Of a stretch of 64,000 nt of DNA, positions 42,123 to 51,700 are shown piece after piece (position 1 is the first letter of the stretch; the number at the start of each line of letters is the position of its first letter). This DNA comes from Pelatocladus maniniholoensis HA4357-MV3 (GTDB taxonomy: Bacteria > Cyanobacteriota > Cyanobacteriia > Cyanobacteriales > Nostocaceae). The notes beneath the pieces are model-generated. The model was not told where the DNA came from and made no database searches. It saw only the letters and a list, made by a program, of their open reading frames with translations. The stretch is taken from contig JAHHHW010000096.1 in assembly GCA_019359115.1 (NCBI GenBank), positions 82,254 through 146,253 of the forward strand. The letters run 5' to 3'. The position numbers and the translations under genes were made by a program.

Positions 42123-42293
42123 ATATTTTGTATATCGAATACCGATGCATACAGATGCACACAGATAGATTACCTGATGTGTTGGTAGTAAACCAGAAGA
42201 ATTTGAAAAACCTCACAGCGCAACAGATTTTTGACTCGGTTAGCTAAAGTTTAAAAAATTTGGCACAAAATATTGTAAGCAGATTTATTACGA

Positions 42294-43142
42294 TTAGCCG
42301 GAGAGTGATGCTCCCGTGTGAATTAGGGCTTGTTGCGAATTTAAAACTCGATTTAATTTACCACTGCTATAACCTTCCAAATCGAGAGTTACGTAGATAA
42401 AACCAAACTCTTGAAATGTAGAAACTACTGTTTTTAAATCCGTATTTAATACAAAATCTTTGATTTGTTCTGATGATAATTCAATTCTGGCAGTATCACC
42501 TTCTGAACGTACTCGTAAATTTTTCCATCCCAACTTACGCAGATAAATTTCTGCTCTACCTACACGTTGTAACTTCGCTACAGTAATTTCTTCACCATAG
42601 GGAAAACGTGAACTCAGACAAGGTTGGGCGGGTTTATCCCACCAAGGTAAACCGAGTTGTTGGGAAAGTTGTCGGACTTCGGCTTTGGTAATACCAACTT
42701 CTGCTAGAGGCGATCGCGCACCTCTTTCTTTCGCCGCCTGAATTCCTGGGCGATAATCATGCAAGTCATCAGCATTTACCCCATCGATTACGTAGGGATA
42801 ACCCATTTCCACAGCTAAGGGTTTGAGAGTATCATGCAATTCACTTTTGCAGAAATAACAACGGTTAACAGGGTTGGAAGTGTAACTAGGATTTTCCATC
42901 TCGTGTGTAGCGATGATTTGATGCGGAATCCCCATCGTTGCTGCTTGAATTTTGGCATCTTCCAATTCTTCAGGTAACAGACTTGGTGAAACAGCTGTTA
43001 CAGCCAAAGCGCAATCGCCCAAGACATCATAAGCAACCTTAGCAACTAAAGTACTATCAACACCACCAGAGTAAGCAATTAAAGCTCGCTTCATCTCTGC
43101 AAATATTGCTTTTAATTGCTCAAATTTTTCTGTTAACATCAT
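42294..43142 (-). CDS. larE: ATP-dependent sacrificial sulfur transferase LarE
   Basis: 282 residues from tandem ATGs at 43142/43139 (MMLTEKFEQLKAIFAEM); the longer frame is unlikely. The PP-loop ATP-pyrophosphatase motif YSGGVDST is near the N-terminus; NRCYFCKSELHD and the motif QPCLSSRFPYG follow. Cys175 in the latter corresponds to the sacrificial cysteine of Lactobacillus LarE, so this is a cysteine-donating form. LarE adds sulfur to the nicotinic-acid-derived pincer cofactor (nickel-pincer nucleotide) used by lactate racemase-type enzymes. larB and larC are not in the window. The stop faces pstB. Confidence 0.9.
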   Translation of the reverse strand: MMLTEKFEQLKAIFAEMKRALIAYSGGVDSTLVAKVAYDVLGDCALAVTAVSPSLLPEELEDAKIQAATMGIPHQIIATHEMENPSYTSNPVNRCYFCKSELHDTLKPLAVEMGYPYVIDGVNADDLHDYRPGIQAAKERGARSPLAEVGITKAEVRQLSQQLGLPWWDKPAQPCLSSRFPYGEEITVAKLQRVGRAEIYLRKLGWKNLRVRSEGDTARIELSSEQIKDFVLNTDLKTVVSTFQEFGFIYVTLDLEGYSSGKLNRVLNSQQALIHTGASLSG

Positions 43143-43203
43143 TTTATGACCTAACCAAAAACTACAGCACCCTACCAATTACATTTTACTAACTCCTTAG
43201 TAT

Positions 43204-45054
43204 TTAATGGTTGCGATAGAAGGTTTTATATATATTTTTTGCCACTAAACTTGCTAACAATGGTAAATCTATCGGTTTAGAAATATATTCGTTGACTCCT
43301 GCTGCGAGACAAATTTCGCGATCGCCTTTCATTGCCATTGCAGTTTGCACAATTATCGGAATATTTCGATACTGCTGATGTTCTCGCAACTTTTGTATGA
43401 TTCCTAGACCATCCTCATCTGGTAGTTTAATATCTAGTAAAATTACAGCTGGCTTTTGCTGATATAATATTTTCCACATTTGCTCTGCGTTATTGACCAA
43501 ATTTATCTGATAACCCAATTTTTGCAGATAAATTTGTATTAATCGGGCATTATCTGAGTCGTCTTCTACTAACAAAATATTTGGGAAATAATTATTTTTG
43601 GAGAATGATTGAGAGGTTCTAGATATATCTTCTGTCTTCGCTTTTTTCCCTACTTTCCCCAACTCCTCCACTTCCTCTACTTTCTCGGTTTCACACTTCT
43701 GTTTGAGGGGTAGTACAATAGTAAATCGAGAACCATGACCTAGTTCTGATTCTACTTCTACTCTACCACCATGAAGTTCAGCGAGTTTTTGAGTCACAAC
43801 TAATCCTAAACCAGTGCCTTCGTTTCGACTAACTACGCTGTTAGAAATCTGAAAATAAGGTTGGAAAAGTTCTGCTTGATGTTCTTGAGATATGCCAATA
43901 CCAGTATCCCAAACTGTAAAATATATCCAATAATTTTTGAGTTTAACTTGTAAGCCAACGCTGCCATTAGTGGTGAATTTAACTGCATTAAACAATAAAT
44001 TCAACAACATTTGCTTAAGGCGCAAAGAATCAGCTAATAAGGTATTAACATTCGGATCTAATTCGAGTGATATCTTTAAACCTTTATTAGTGGCTTTTTC
44101 TTTTAATAAAAGTAGAACATTGCGACATAATGTTGGCAAATCCACTTGTTCCCATTGCATTTCTAATTGATTGGCTTCAATTTTAGACAAATCTAAAATG
44201 TCGTTAATCAAAGCCAACAGATGCTTACTACTAGATTGAATAATGCCTAAATATTCTTGATGACGTTCTTTAGAGGGTTCATACCCTTGGGCTATCAGCA
44301 GGTGGATAAAACCAGTAATTGAACTTAGAGGAGTACGGATTTCGTGACTGGTGTTTGCTAAAAATTGATTTTTAAGTTGATTAGTACGTTCTAGTTGTTG
44401 ATTGATAGTTTCTAACTGTTGACAGTGGCGCTGTAAAGATTGTACTTTTCGCAATTGGGTTATGGTGGTAACGCATTGTTGTACAGCGCGTGTCAGCAGT
44501 TGTGGTGTGATTTGTATACAAGTATCTTTGAATGCATTAGCATCAGACTCTACAGGTGTTCTAGCAATAATTAACCAACCAATCACGCCATCAATATCAT
44601 TGGCTAATTGCCAAACGCCGGGTGGTTCTTGTTGTGCAAGCAACTGCAAATCATCAATATCTATTTCTTCTGCTAATCTCAAACGGAGTTTTTTTTTCTT
44701 TTTCACCATCCCTTCAATCATTAATGATGATGAATGTTGAGAGGTAGAAGTTGGAACAAAACAAACCTTGCCAACTTTTTTTTGTGGTTCTACAAGTGCG
44801 ATCGCTACCTTGGTGTTATTCAAAACACTATTTAATTCGTTAACCACAGTTTGAAAAATTTCTGCTTCTCCAGCCACTGTTTGTTGATTGCTAGTTAAAC
44901 TTACCAGACAATCATTGAGGCGATTTTGCAACCGACTCAAGCTGTGTTCCAGCCACAACTCAGCTTGCAGTTGTTGGATAGTTGTCAAAACAGTTGGTGT
45001 TGCATCTACTTGTGAGTTTGGTTCTGGTAAGCTTGAATACTGCTGCATGGTCAA
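43204..45054 (-). CDS. Hybrid sensor histidine kinase with C-terminal receiver
   Basis: 616 residues, no membrane helix, so cytoplasmic. Residues about 20-200 look like a divergent GAF/sensor region (EAEIFQTVVNELNSVLNNTK). A short coiled coil precedes the H-box NTSHEIRTPLSSITGF (His about 239). The ATPase motifs are N-box LLNLLFNAVKF, G1 VWDTGIGI and G2 GTGLGLVV. The receiver (about 490-610) has the acidic pair VEDDSDN, phospho-acceptor LLDIKLPDEDG and the conserved Lys in EYISKPIDLP. It autophosphorylates and passes phosphate to its own receiver. No partner regulator lies adjacent. Signal unknown. The start at 45054 is the first ATG; larE lies 62 bp downstream, so co-transcription is possible. 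Confidence 0.9.
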   Translation of the reverse strand: MTMQQYSSLPEPNSQVDATPTVLTTIQQLQAELWLEHSLSRLQNRLNDCLVSLTSNQQTVAGEAEIFQTVVNELNSVLNNTKVAIALVEPQKKVGKVCFVPTSTSQHSSSLMIEGMVKKKKKLRLRLAEEIDIDDLQLLAQQEPPGVWQLANDIDGVIGWLIIARTPVESDANAFKDTCIQITPQLLTRAVQQCVTTITQLRKVQSLQRHCQQLETINQQLERTNQLKNQFLANTSHEIRTPLSSITGFIHLLIAQGYEPSKERHQEYLGIIQSSSKHLLALINDILDLSKIEANQLEMQWEQVDLPTLCRNVLLLLKEKATNKGLKISLELDPNVNTLLADSLRLKQMLLNLLFNAVKFTTNGSVGLQVKLKNYWIYFTVWDTGIGISQEHQAELFQPYFQISNSVVSRNEGTGLGLVVTQKLAELHGGRVEVESELGHGSRFTIVLPLKQKCETEKVEEVEELGKVGKKAKTEDISRTSQSFSKNNYFPNILLVEDDSDNARLIQIYLQKLGYQINLVNNAEQMWKILYQQKPAVILLDIKLPDEDGLGIIQKLREHQQYRNIPIIVQTAMAMKGDREICLAAGVNEYISKPIDLPLLASLVAKNIYKTFYRNH

Positions 45055-45230
45055 CTAGACCGCTTAAGAAGTTTAGCTTTGCACAAAAGTGCAAACAGGA
45101 TGCTATGTATATTAACGCACTCCTCTTTTTATATTTACAGACTAAAACTGGAAATGTCGAGTTTGAAAGCAATACAAAAATTTTTTGATGAAACTTTTAT
45201 GCTGTAATAGCTTAAAACAAAAGTAACGCT

Positions 45231-46097
45231 ATGAATGCACAACTAGTTCAATTAATCGTCAACGGGATCTCAGTAGGGAGTATTATCGCTTTGGGTGCAG
45301 TTGGACTTACTCTCACTTATGGGATTTTACGGTTGTCCAATTTTGCCCATGGTGACTTTCTCACTCTCGGTGCATACTTAACATTGCTTGTCAATTCCAC
45401 TGGCATAAATATTTGGCTGTCAATGATACTAGCAGCTGTAGGGACTGTTGCCGCAATGCTATTGTCAGAAAAATTACTGTGGTCAAGAATGCGTTCGATT
45501 CGGGCTACTTCCACCACCTTTATTATTATTTCTATTGGGCTAGCCCTATTTCTTCGCAATGGTATTATCTTTTTCTGGGGTGGTAGCAATCAAAAATACA
45601 ATGTACCAGTTGCTCAAGCTTTGGACTTTTGGGGAATAAAGATACCTCAAGTCAAGCTGTTGGTGGTTGTTTTAGCAATATTAGTAATTTTAGTTCTGCA
45701 TTACCTCCTACAAAATACGAAAATCGGTAAAGCAATGCGAGCCGTTGCTGATGATATTGACTTAGCACGAGTCTCTGGTATTAATGTTGACCAAGTTGTA
45801 TTGTGGACTTGGGTGATAGCAGGTAGCTTGACTTCTTTAGGTGGAAGCATGTTAGGACTAAGTGAAGCTGTACGCCCTAATATGGGTTGGTTTTTAATAC
45901 TACCTTTGTTTGCTTCAGTAATTTTAGGTGGGATTGGTAATCCTTACGGTGCGATCGCTGCTGCTTTTATTATCGGTATTGTCCAAGAAGTGAGTACACC
46001 TTTGCTTGGTTCTCAGTATAAACAAGGTGTAGCCCTGTTAATTATGATTTTAGTACTACTGATTCGTCCCAAAGGTTTATTCCGAGGCACGATCTGA
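45231..46097 (+). CDS. LivH-type branched-chain/neutral amino acid ABC permease
   Basis: 288 residues with about eight hydrophobic segments. LivH hallmarks: LIVNGISVGSIIALGAVGLT, LTYGILRLSNFAHGDFLTLG, MRAVADDIDLARVSGINVDQ, and GGIGNPYGAIAAAFIIGIVQ. It forms the inner-membrane pathway for hydrophobic amino acids with a LivM partner; in Anabaena the equivalent Nat system matters for amino acid recovery in diazotrophic filaments. No other transporter subunits are next to it, which is common for cyanobacterial Nat genes. It starts at the ATG at 45231 with AAAGTAACG ahead. The stop faces psaX across repeats. Confidence 0.88.
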   Translation: MNAQLVQLIVNGISVGSIIALGAVGLTLTYGILRLSNFAHGDFLTLGAYLTLLVNSTGINIWLSMILAAVGTVAAMLLSEKLLWSRMRSIRATSTTFIIISIGLALFLRNGIIFFWGGSNQKYNVPVAQALDFWGIKIPQVKLLVVVLAILVILVLHYLLQNTKIGKAMRAVADDIDLARVSGINVDQVVLWTWVIAGSLTSLGGSMLGLSEAVRPNMGWFLILPLFASVILGGIGNPYGAIAAAFIIGIVQEVSTPLLGSQYKQGVALLIMILVLLIRPKGLFRGTI

Positions 46098-46266
46098 TCT
46101 GGGGATTGGGGAAAAGGGGATCAGGGATTGGGGATCGAGGGTAGAGGTTAATGGGATTGGGAATCGGATATCGGGAATTGGTTATTGAGAAAGGATTTTC
46201 CCCAGTCCCTTATCCCTATCCCTGATCCCCTTTTCCCCGATCCCCATTCCCAGTTGAACCGCTTAA
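46098..46266. repeat. Inverted heptamer-repeat tract between convergent genes
   Basis: GGGGATTGGGGAAAAGGGG-type units (46099-46180) and the complement TCCCCTTTTCCCCGATCCCC-type units (46198-46250) flank a short middle. The halves can pair into a long imperfect hairpin separating the LivH-type permease gene from psaX. Confidence 0.8.
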
Positions 46267-46413
46267 TTATTCAACGATATGGAAGTAATAGGCAGCTACA
46301 AGGAGATTGAGAGCTAAAAGCGCCAACGCCCAACCCGTACGAAATGGGTAGGGGGGTTTAGCTGCTGTTGATTTAGCTACGGGTAAATCTGCTGTAGTAT
46401 CTGCTTTAGCCAT
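46267..46413 (-). CDS. psaX: Photosystem I subunit PsaX
   Basis: 48 residues: MAKADTTADLPVAKSTAAKP then PYPFRTGWALALLALNLLVA and AYYFHIVE. It is recognised from the C-terminal two-thirds: the pattern P.YPFRT.WA..LLA.N.LVAAYYF matches PsaX of Thermosynechococcus and Nostoc. The single transmembrane helix (about residues 27-44) binds at the periphery of PSI, near a chlorophyll; PsaX is present only in some cyanobacteria. A good ribosome-binding site (AGGAG, 9 bp before the ATG) supports the start. It lies 176 bp downstream of lipA on the same strand. It is shorter than common ORF cut-offs and easily missed. Confidence 0.88.
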   Translation of the reverse strand: MAKADTTADLPVAKSTAAKPPYPFRTGWALALLALNLLVAAYYFHIVE

Positions 46414-46502
46414 CGGATGAACTCCTAACTTAAGGACTTCTTCAGAAATACCAAACAGATGTCCCTATTTACCACTTTCGTTAAAAATATTTTCGTGATT
46501 TT

Positions 46503-46562
46503 GGGTAGATCTGGATCGGGGATTAGGGATCGGGGAAAAGGGGAAAAGGGGACATGGGGGAT
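46503..46562. repeat. Short heptamer-repeat tract
   Basis: GGATCGGGGATTAGGGATCG and GGGGAAAAGGGG words, related to the other GGGGATT tracts. It lies between lipA and psaX. Confidence 0.7.
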
Positions 46563-46589
46563 AGTTAACAACTAACCACCAACAATCTT

Positions 46590-47471
46590 CTACTCTTCTT
46601 CCCCAGCATGATAGGAACTACGAACCAGAGGGCCGGAACGGACGTGGCTAAATCCCATTTGTTTGGCGATCGCACCCAATTCATCAAATTCTGCTGGTGT
46701 CCAGTATTTTTGCACTGGTAAATGTTCTAGAGAAGGACGCATATACTGGCCAATTGTCAGGCGATCGCATCCGACTTGGCGTAAATCTGTCATGGTTTCG
46801 ATGACTTCTTGGACAGTTTCTCCGTGTCCTAACATCAAACCGGATTTAGTAGGGATAGTGGGGTCGATTTCTTTAACAATTTGTAAAACTAAAAGCGAGC
46901 GATCATATTTTGCGCCTCGGCGTACTGGTCCGCTTAACCGTCGCACTGTCTCGATATTATGGTTATAACAAGCTGGTTTTTTGTTGGCGATCGCAGCTAT
47001 ACGTTGCCATTCTCCATAAAAATCTGGAGTCAACACCTCAATTTGAGTCTCTGAGTTCACTTGGCGAATCGCTTCCATTGTTTTCACAAACCAACCAGCA
47101 CCTTGATCAGGTAAATCATCACGAGCTACAGAAGTCAGTACCACATAACGTAGTCCCAACAGTTGTACAGCTTCTGCCACCTTTTTGGGTTCTTCTGGAT
47201 CTAAAGGCATAGGTGCATGACCTTTATCTACTTGACAAAAAGCACAAGATCTAGTACATGTTGGACCCATAAGTAAAAAGGTCGCAGTTTTTTGGGCGTA
47301 ACACTCCCCTCGATTTGGGCAACGTCCTTCTTCACAAATAGTATGAATCTGGCGCTGCTTGATAATACGTTGTACTGTCGAGAGTTCACTAGCTTTGCCA
47401 ATTGGGCGACGTAACCACGTTGGCAAAGCAGCAATTTCAGACTTGAGTTGATTTGTTCTAAACGAGGTCAT
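46590..47471 (-). CDS. lipA: Lipoyl synthase
   Basis: 293 residues from the ATG at 47471 ([20 protein letters not shown]); an ATG at 47513 would add 14 residues lying partly within a repeat end. It has both iron-sulfur motifs: [12 protein letters not shown] for the auxiliary cluster and CTRSCAFC for the radical-SAM cluster. [22 protein letters not shown] and [13 protein letters not shown], with the C-terminal R-S-S-Y auxiliary ligand motif, are all intact. It inserts two sulfurs into protein-bound octanoyl groups to make lipoyl cofactor for the dehydrogenase complexes that use the LpdA also found in this window. Cyanobacteria often carry two lipA copies; which one this is cannot be told. Confidence 0.94.
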   Translation of the reverse strand: MTSFRTNQLKSEIAALPTWLRRPIGKASELSTVQRIIKQRQIHTICEEGRCPNRGECYAQKTATFLLMGPTCTRSCAFCQVDKGHAPMPLDPEEPKKVAEAVQLLGLRYVVLTSVARDDLPDQGAGWFVKTMEAIRQVNSETQIEVLTPDFYGEWQRIAAIANKKPACYNHNIETVRRLSGPVRRGAKYDRSLLVLQIVKEIDPTIPTKSGLMLGHGETVQEVIETMTDLRQVGCDRLTIGQYMRPSLEHLPVQKYWTPAEFDELGAIAKQMGFSHVRSGPLVRSSYHAGEEE

Positions 47472-47505
47472 GACATCCAAAAAATTCACTTGAGTTGATT
47501 TGACC

Positions 47506-47617
47506 GGGAGCATCCCAATTTTTTCAATATACCGCTAAGGGTTAAAACCCATAGCTCCATAGCACAAGTCGTCTTTATAGACTCAAATAAATCAAACAGT
47601 GAACATTTGGGATGCTC
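47506..47617. mobile_element. MITE-like element with GGGAGCATCCCAA inverted ends
   Basis: GGGAGCATCCCAA (47506-47518) and its inverse TTGGGATGCTC (47607-47617) bound about 112 bp without coding capacity. The same end, extended as GAGCATCCCAAATGTT, occurs at 2100-2115 and in inverse at 47602-47617, so it is a dispersed sequence. The lipA upstream region overlaps it. Confidence 0.5.
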
Positions 47618-47903
47618 TCATTTGAACTGGGGCAAAAAGTTAAAGGGTAAACAAGAAAGCAAGTGTTTATCCCTTTAACCGTTACTCTTTCCTGACTTCT
47701 GCAAAAAGTCTACTTTTATCACCATGACATAAATTGCAAATCACAACAGCCAAAGTTTATTAAAACACTTTCATTACTCAAAGTTTCTCCATAAAAATAC
47801 TATCCCCCAATCAAGATAAATATTGAGTATAGTGGGAGAACTCAGAGCCGTAAGGCAGTAAAAACACTATCAAAACCTAAAGTTTCTGTTAGAGCAAGCA
47901 GTC
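47618..47903. other. Intergenic region, nothing specific seen
   Basis: Spacer between the MITE-like element and the response regulator gene. It should contain that gene's promoter; no motif could be assigned. Confidence 0.5.
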
Positions 47904-48479
47904 GTGGTAAGTAACAAAGTTTTAGTTATCGATGACACTACAGTTGTCCGAGTAAAAGTACGAGAAATGTTGCCTCCGGGTAACTTCGATGTATTGGAAG
48001 CAAAAGATGGTCTAGAAGGATTGAATTTAATCCGCCAGGAAAAACTCAGCTTGATTATGTTGGATTTCTTGTTGCCAAAAATGAGCGGCTGGGAAGTTTT
48101 TCAGCAGATTCAATCTCAAAGCGATCTCAGGAAAATTCCTCTGGTGATCATGTCTGGTCGCAAGGAAGAGGTTACAGAGAAAATCTCAGAACCCTTTGAA
48201 CATTTTGAATTTCTCGGTAAGCCTTTTGATCAAAAGCAACTCATTGGCGCAATTAAGTCAGCCATGACAAAGGCTAAACAGCCGCGTTCAGAACAGACAT
48301 CAACAGCAACATCTACTGCTGACAACAATCTAACAACAAGTCCTGATGTCGGCATTACTTCCTCAACTAATGAGATTCAGACATTAACTGAAAAAATTGT
48401 CAAAATGCAAGCGGAAATAGATGCTTTGAAGAAACAATTAGCTCAGGTTGTAACCTTTATAAAACAGAAAATCAAGTAG
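47904..48479 (+). CDS. Single-receiver response regulator with C-terminal coiled coil
   Basis: 191 residues from a GTG start at 47904 (MVSNKVLVIDDTTVVRVKVR). The receiver domain (about 5-122) has the Asp pair VIDDTT, phospho-acceptor IMLDFLLPKMSGWEV, the conserved Thr/Ser VIMSGRKEE and Lys FLGKPFDQKQ. After a Thr/Ser-rich linker, residues about 155-190 (IQTLTEKIVKMQAEIDALKK) form a predicted coiled coil instead of a DNA-binding output. It probably acts by protein-protein contact. It is followed by its own terminator, then the kinase hybrid gene 230 bp further on; a functional link is possible but not shown. Confidence 0.85.
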   Translation: MVSNKVLVIDDTTVVRVKVREMLPPGNFDVLEAKDGLEGLNLIRQEKLSLIMLDFLLPKMSGWEVFQQIQSQSDLRKIPLVIMSGRKEEVTEKISEPFEHFEFLGKPFDQKQLIGAIKSAMTKAKQPRSEQTSTATSTADNNLTTSPDVGITSSTNEIQTLTEKIVKMQAEIDALKKQLAQVVTFIKQKIK

Positions 48480-48516
48480 TATTATTTGAACTTTTATGCT
48501 CCTACTTAGAGCCACT

Positions 48517-48540
48517 AGCCTGCCTAAGCAGGCTTTTTTG
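48517..48540 (+). terminator. Rho-independent terminator
   Basis: AGCCTGC-CTAA-GCAGGCT followed by TTTTT, 38 bp after the response-regulator stop. It separates that gene's transcript from the kinase hybrid gene. Confidence 0.92.
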
Positions 48541-48710
48541 TTTGAATAATTATTATTCATATATATAATTTTTAATTTTGTATAGTCGATGTTTGAGTTT
48601 ACTTAATATATTGCACAAAATATACATGATTTTATGAAATTAGGTGATAGCAGTAATAGAACAGTGGGAATACTAAATTTATGGATACTATAATCAGACT
48701 CAGCTAAAAA

Positions 48711-51700
48711 ATGTTATTACCATTAGATAGAGTTATTTCCTTTCCCGGTTATTGCATTACTGATCAAATCTACTTAGGTAGTAGAACTATTGTTTATCGG
48801 GGTATTAGAGAACAAGATCAACAACCTGTGATCATCAAACTGATGCGAAATGAATATCCTAGCCTCAATGAACTCGCTCAATTTCGCAATCAATATATAA
48901 TTACTAAAAAACTTAATTTTCCAGGCATCGTTAAAACTTATACTTTAGAAAATTATCACAACGGCTATGCCATTGTCATGGAAGACTTTGGTGGGATTTC
49001 ACTTCAACAGTGGATAAGCAAAAACAGCATAGAAATCTCTACAGTTGACAACATTAACAATTTTGAATTACCCCTCACTGATTTTCTTGATATTAGCATT
49101 CAAATTGCTTCTATTCTTGATCAATTACATCGTCAACGTGTTATTCATAAAGACATCAAACCTGCCAATATTTTGATCCAACCTACCACAAAAGAGATCA
49201 AAATTATTGATTTCAGTATAGCCTCTCTTTTGCCAAGAGAGATTCAATGTCTTACCAATCCCAATGTTTTAGAAGGTACGCTATCCTATATTTCTCCAGA
49301 ACAAACTGGACGAATGAATCGGGGGATTGACTACCGCACCGACTTTTATTCCCTTGGTGTCACCTTCTTTGAACTGCTCACAGGACAGTTACCCTTCATA
49401 GCTGCTGACTCGATGGAGTTAGTTTATTCTCATATTGCCAAAGAAGCACCAAAACCCAGCGAAGTTAATTCTAAAATTCCGCCAATATTATCTGAGATTA
49501 TCAGCAAGCTAATGGCAAAAAATGCTGAAGATCGCTATCAGAGTTGCTTAGGTTTAAAGTACGACTTAGAAATATGTAAACAACAGTGGCAAGAGACTAG
49601 TAAAATAGACTCCTTTGAGTTAGCTACTAGGGATATCTCAAACCGTTTTCTCATTCCCGAAAAACTCTATGGTCGTCAACGGGAAGTGGAAACTTTACTT
49701 GCTGCTTTTGAACGTCTTGCGACTTTTCCCTCTGCTTGTTTAGCAGAGATGATATTAGTCGTTGGTGATCCTGGTGTAGGTAAAACTGCTGTTGTTAACG
49801 AAGTTCATAAACCAATTGTTTATCAGCGCAGCTACTTTATCAAAGGAAAATTTGACCAATTTCAACGCGATATTCCTTTTTCTGGGTGGGTAGAAGCTTT
49901 TCAAGATTTAATCAGACAATTGTTGTTAGAATCTGATGCTGAAATTCAACGATGGAAAACGAAAATATTGTCAGCTTTAGGCAATCAGGCTCAATTACCA
50001 ATTATTAGTAATCAATTATCAAAATATAAGTTTGTCCATGATCGAGTTCAACAAGCTGCCTATTCACTAATTCCTGAAGATCAGAAAAAATCAATTCATC
50101 TCAAAATAGGAAAGTTGTTATTTAAAAAAATTCCAACTCAACATAGAGAAGAAAATATTTTTACTCTGGTAAATCAGTTCAATATAGGGCTAGATTTAAT
50201 CGCCAACCAAATAGAAAGTGATGAACTCGCCGCTATGAATTTAATTGCTGGACGTAGAGCTTTAGCATCCACAGCTTATGTGACAGCAATTAAGTATTTA
50301 ATTACTGGTATCAAATTATTAAAAGATGATGTCTGGAAGAGAAAATATGAACTAATTCTATCCTTATATGAAACAGCAGCAGAAGCGGCATACCTGGCTG
50401 GCGATTTTGAACAGATGGAGAAATTTGTTCAGATAGTATTAGCACAAGCTAAAACACTGCTGGAGAAAGTGAAAGTTTATGAAGTCAAAATCAAGGCTTA
50501 TGGGGCGCAGAACCAAGCACTAGAAGCTGTCAATACTGCACTATATGTTTTAAAACTGTTAGGGATGGAATTTCCGGAAAATCCCACTCAATCTGATGTA
50601 CAGCTAGCGATCGCAGAAATATCATCAAATTTAGCTAGTAGGCACATTGAAGACTTAATTAATCTACCGCAGATGACTCAAGCCCAATCACTAGCAATAG
50701 TGCGTATTCTATCGAGTGCAATTCCTGTTGCTTATCAAGTGGTTCCTAACTTATTTCCTTTGATTCTCGTCAAACAAATCAACTTATCGCTCCAACATGG
50801 TAATGCTCCCTTGTCGGCCTATGCTTATGTTACTTACGGATTAATGCTCTGCGGCGTAGTGGAAGACATTGAATCTGGTTATCAATTTGGCAAATTGGCT
50901 TTGAGTCTAGTGTCTAAATCTAATGCTAAAGAAGTTAAAGCTAAGATTTTTGGGACATTTTATGGCACTATCAGTCATTGGCAGGAACATGCCAAAGAAA
51001 TATTAAAACCTTTACTAGAGACTTACCCTGTTGGACTAGAAACAGGAGACTTAGAATTTGCAGCTTATTGTCTTAAGTTTCATTGCAGCTATTCATACTT
51101 CATTGGTAGAGAACTCACAGAGTTAGAACGGGAGATGGTGATCTACAGCAATACTATCAGTCAAATCAAGCAAGAAACAGTTTTTAACTGGAATGCCATC
51201 TATCGGCAGAGCGTGTTGAACTTGCTAGGATATGTAAAAAATCCTTGTCGCTTAATTGGCGAAGCCTACGACGAGGAAAAAATGCTGCCACTTCATCTTG
51301 AAGTTAAGGATGGAGTCGGACTTTTATATTTATATTTCAGCAGCCTACATCTGTGTTACCTATTTCAGGAGTTTTGGCAGGCAGTTGAAAATGCTAATCT
51401 GGCGGAGAAATATTTAGAGGGTGGCACAGGACAACTAGTTGTTCCTCTATTCTATTTTTACGATTCTTTGGCGCGGGTGGCGATATATCCCAATGAAATT
51501 GGATATGAGCAAAAGCTCATTCTTAAAAGAATACAAGCTAATCAGGAGAAAATTCAGCATTGGGCAAACCATGCTCCAATGAATTATCTACATAAATTTT
51601 ATCTAGTAGAGGCAGAGCAGCATCGGGTTTTGGGTGAATATCTCGAAGCAATTGACTGTTATGATCGCGCTATTGCCCTTGCCAAAGAACATGAATATAT

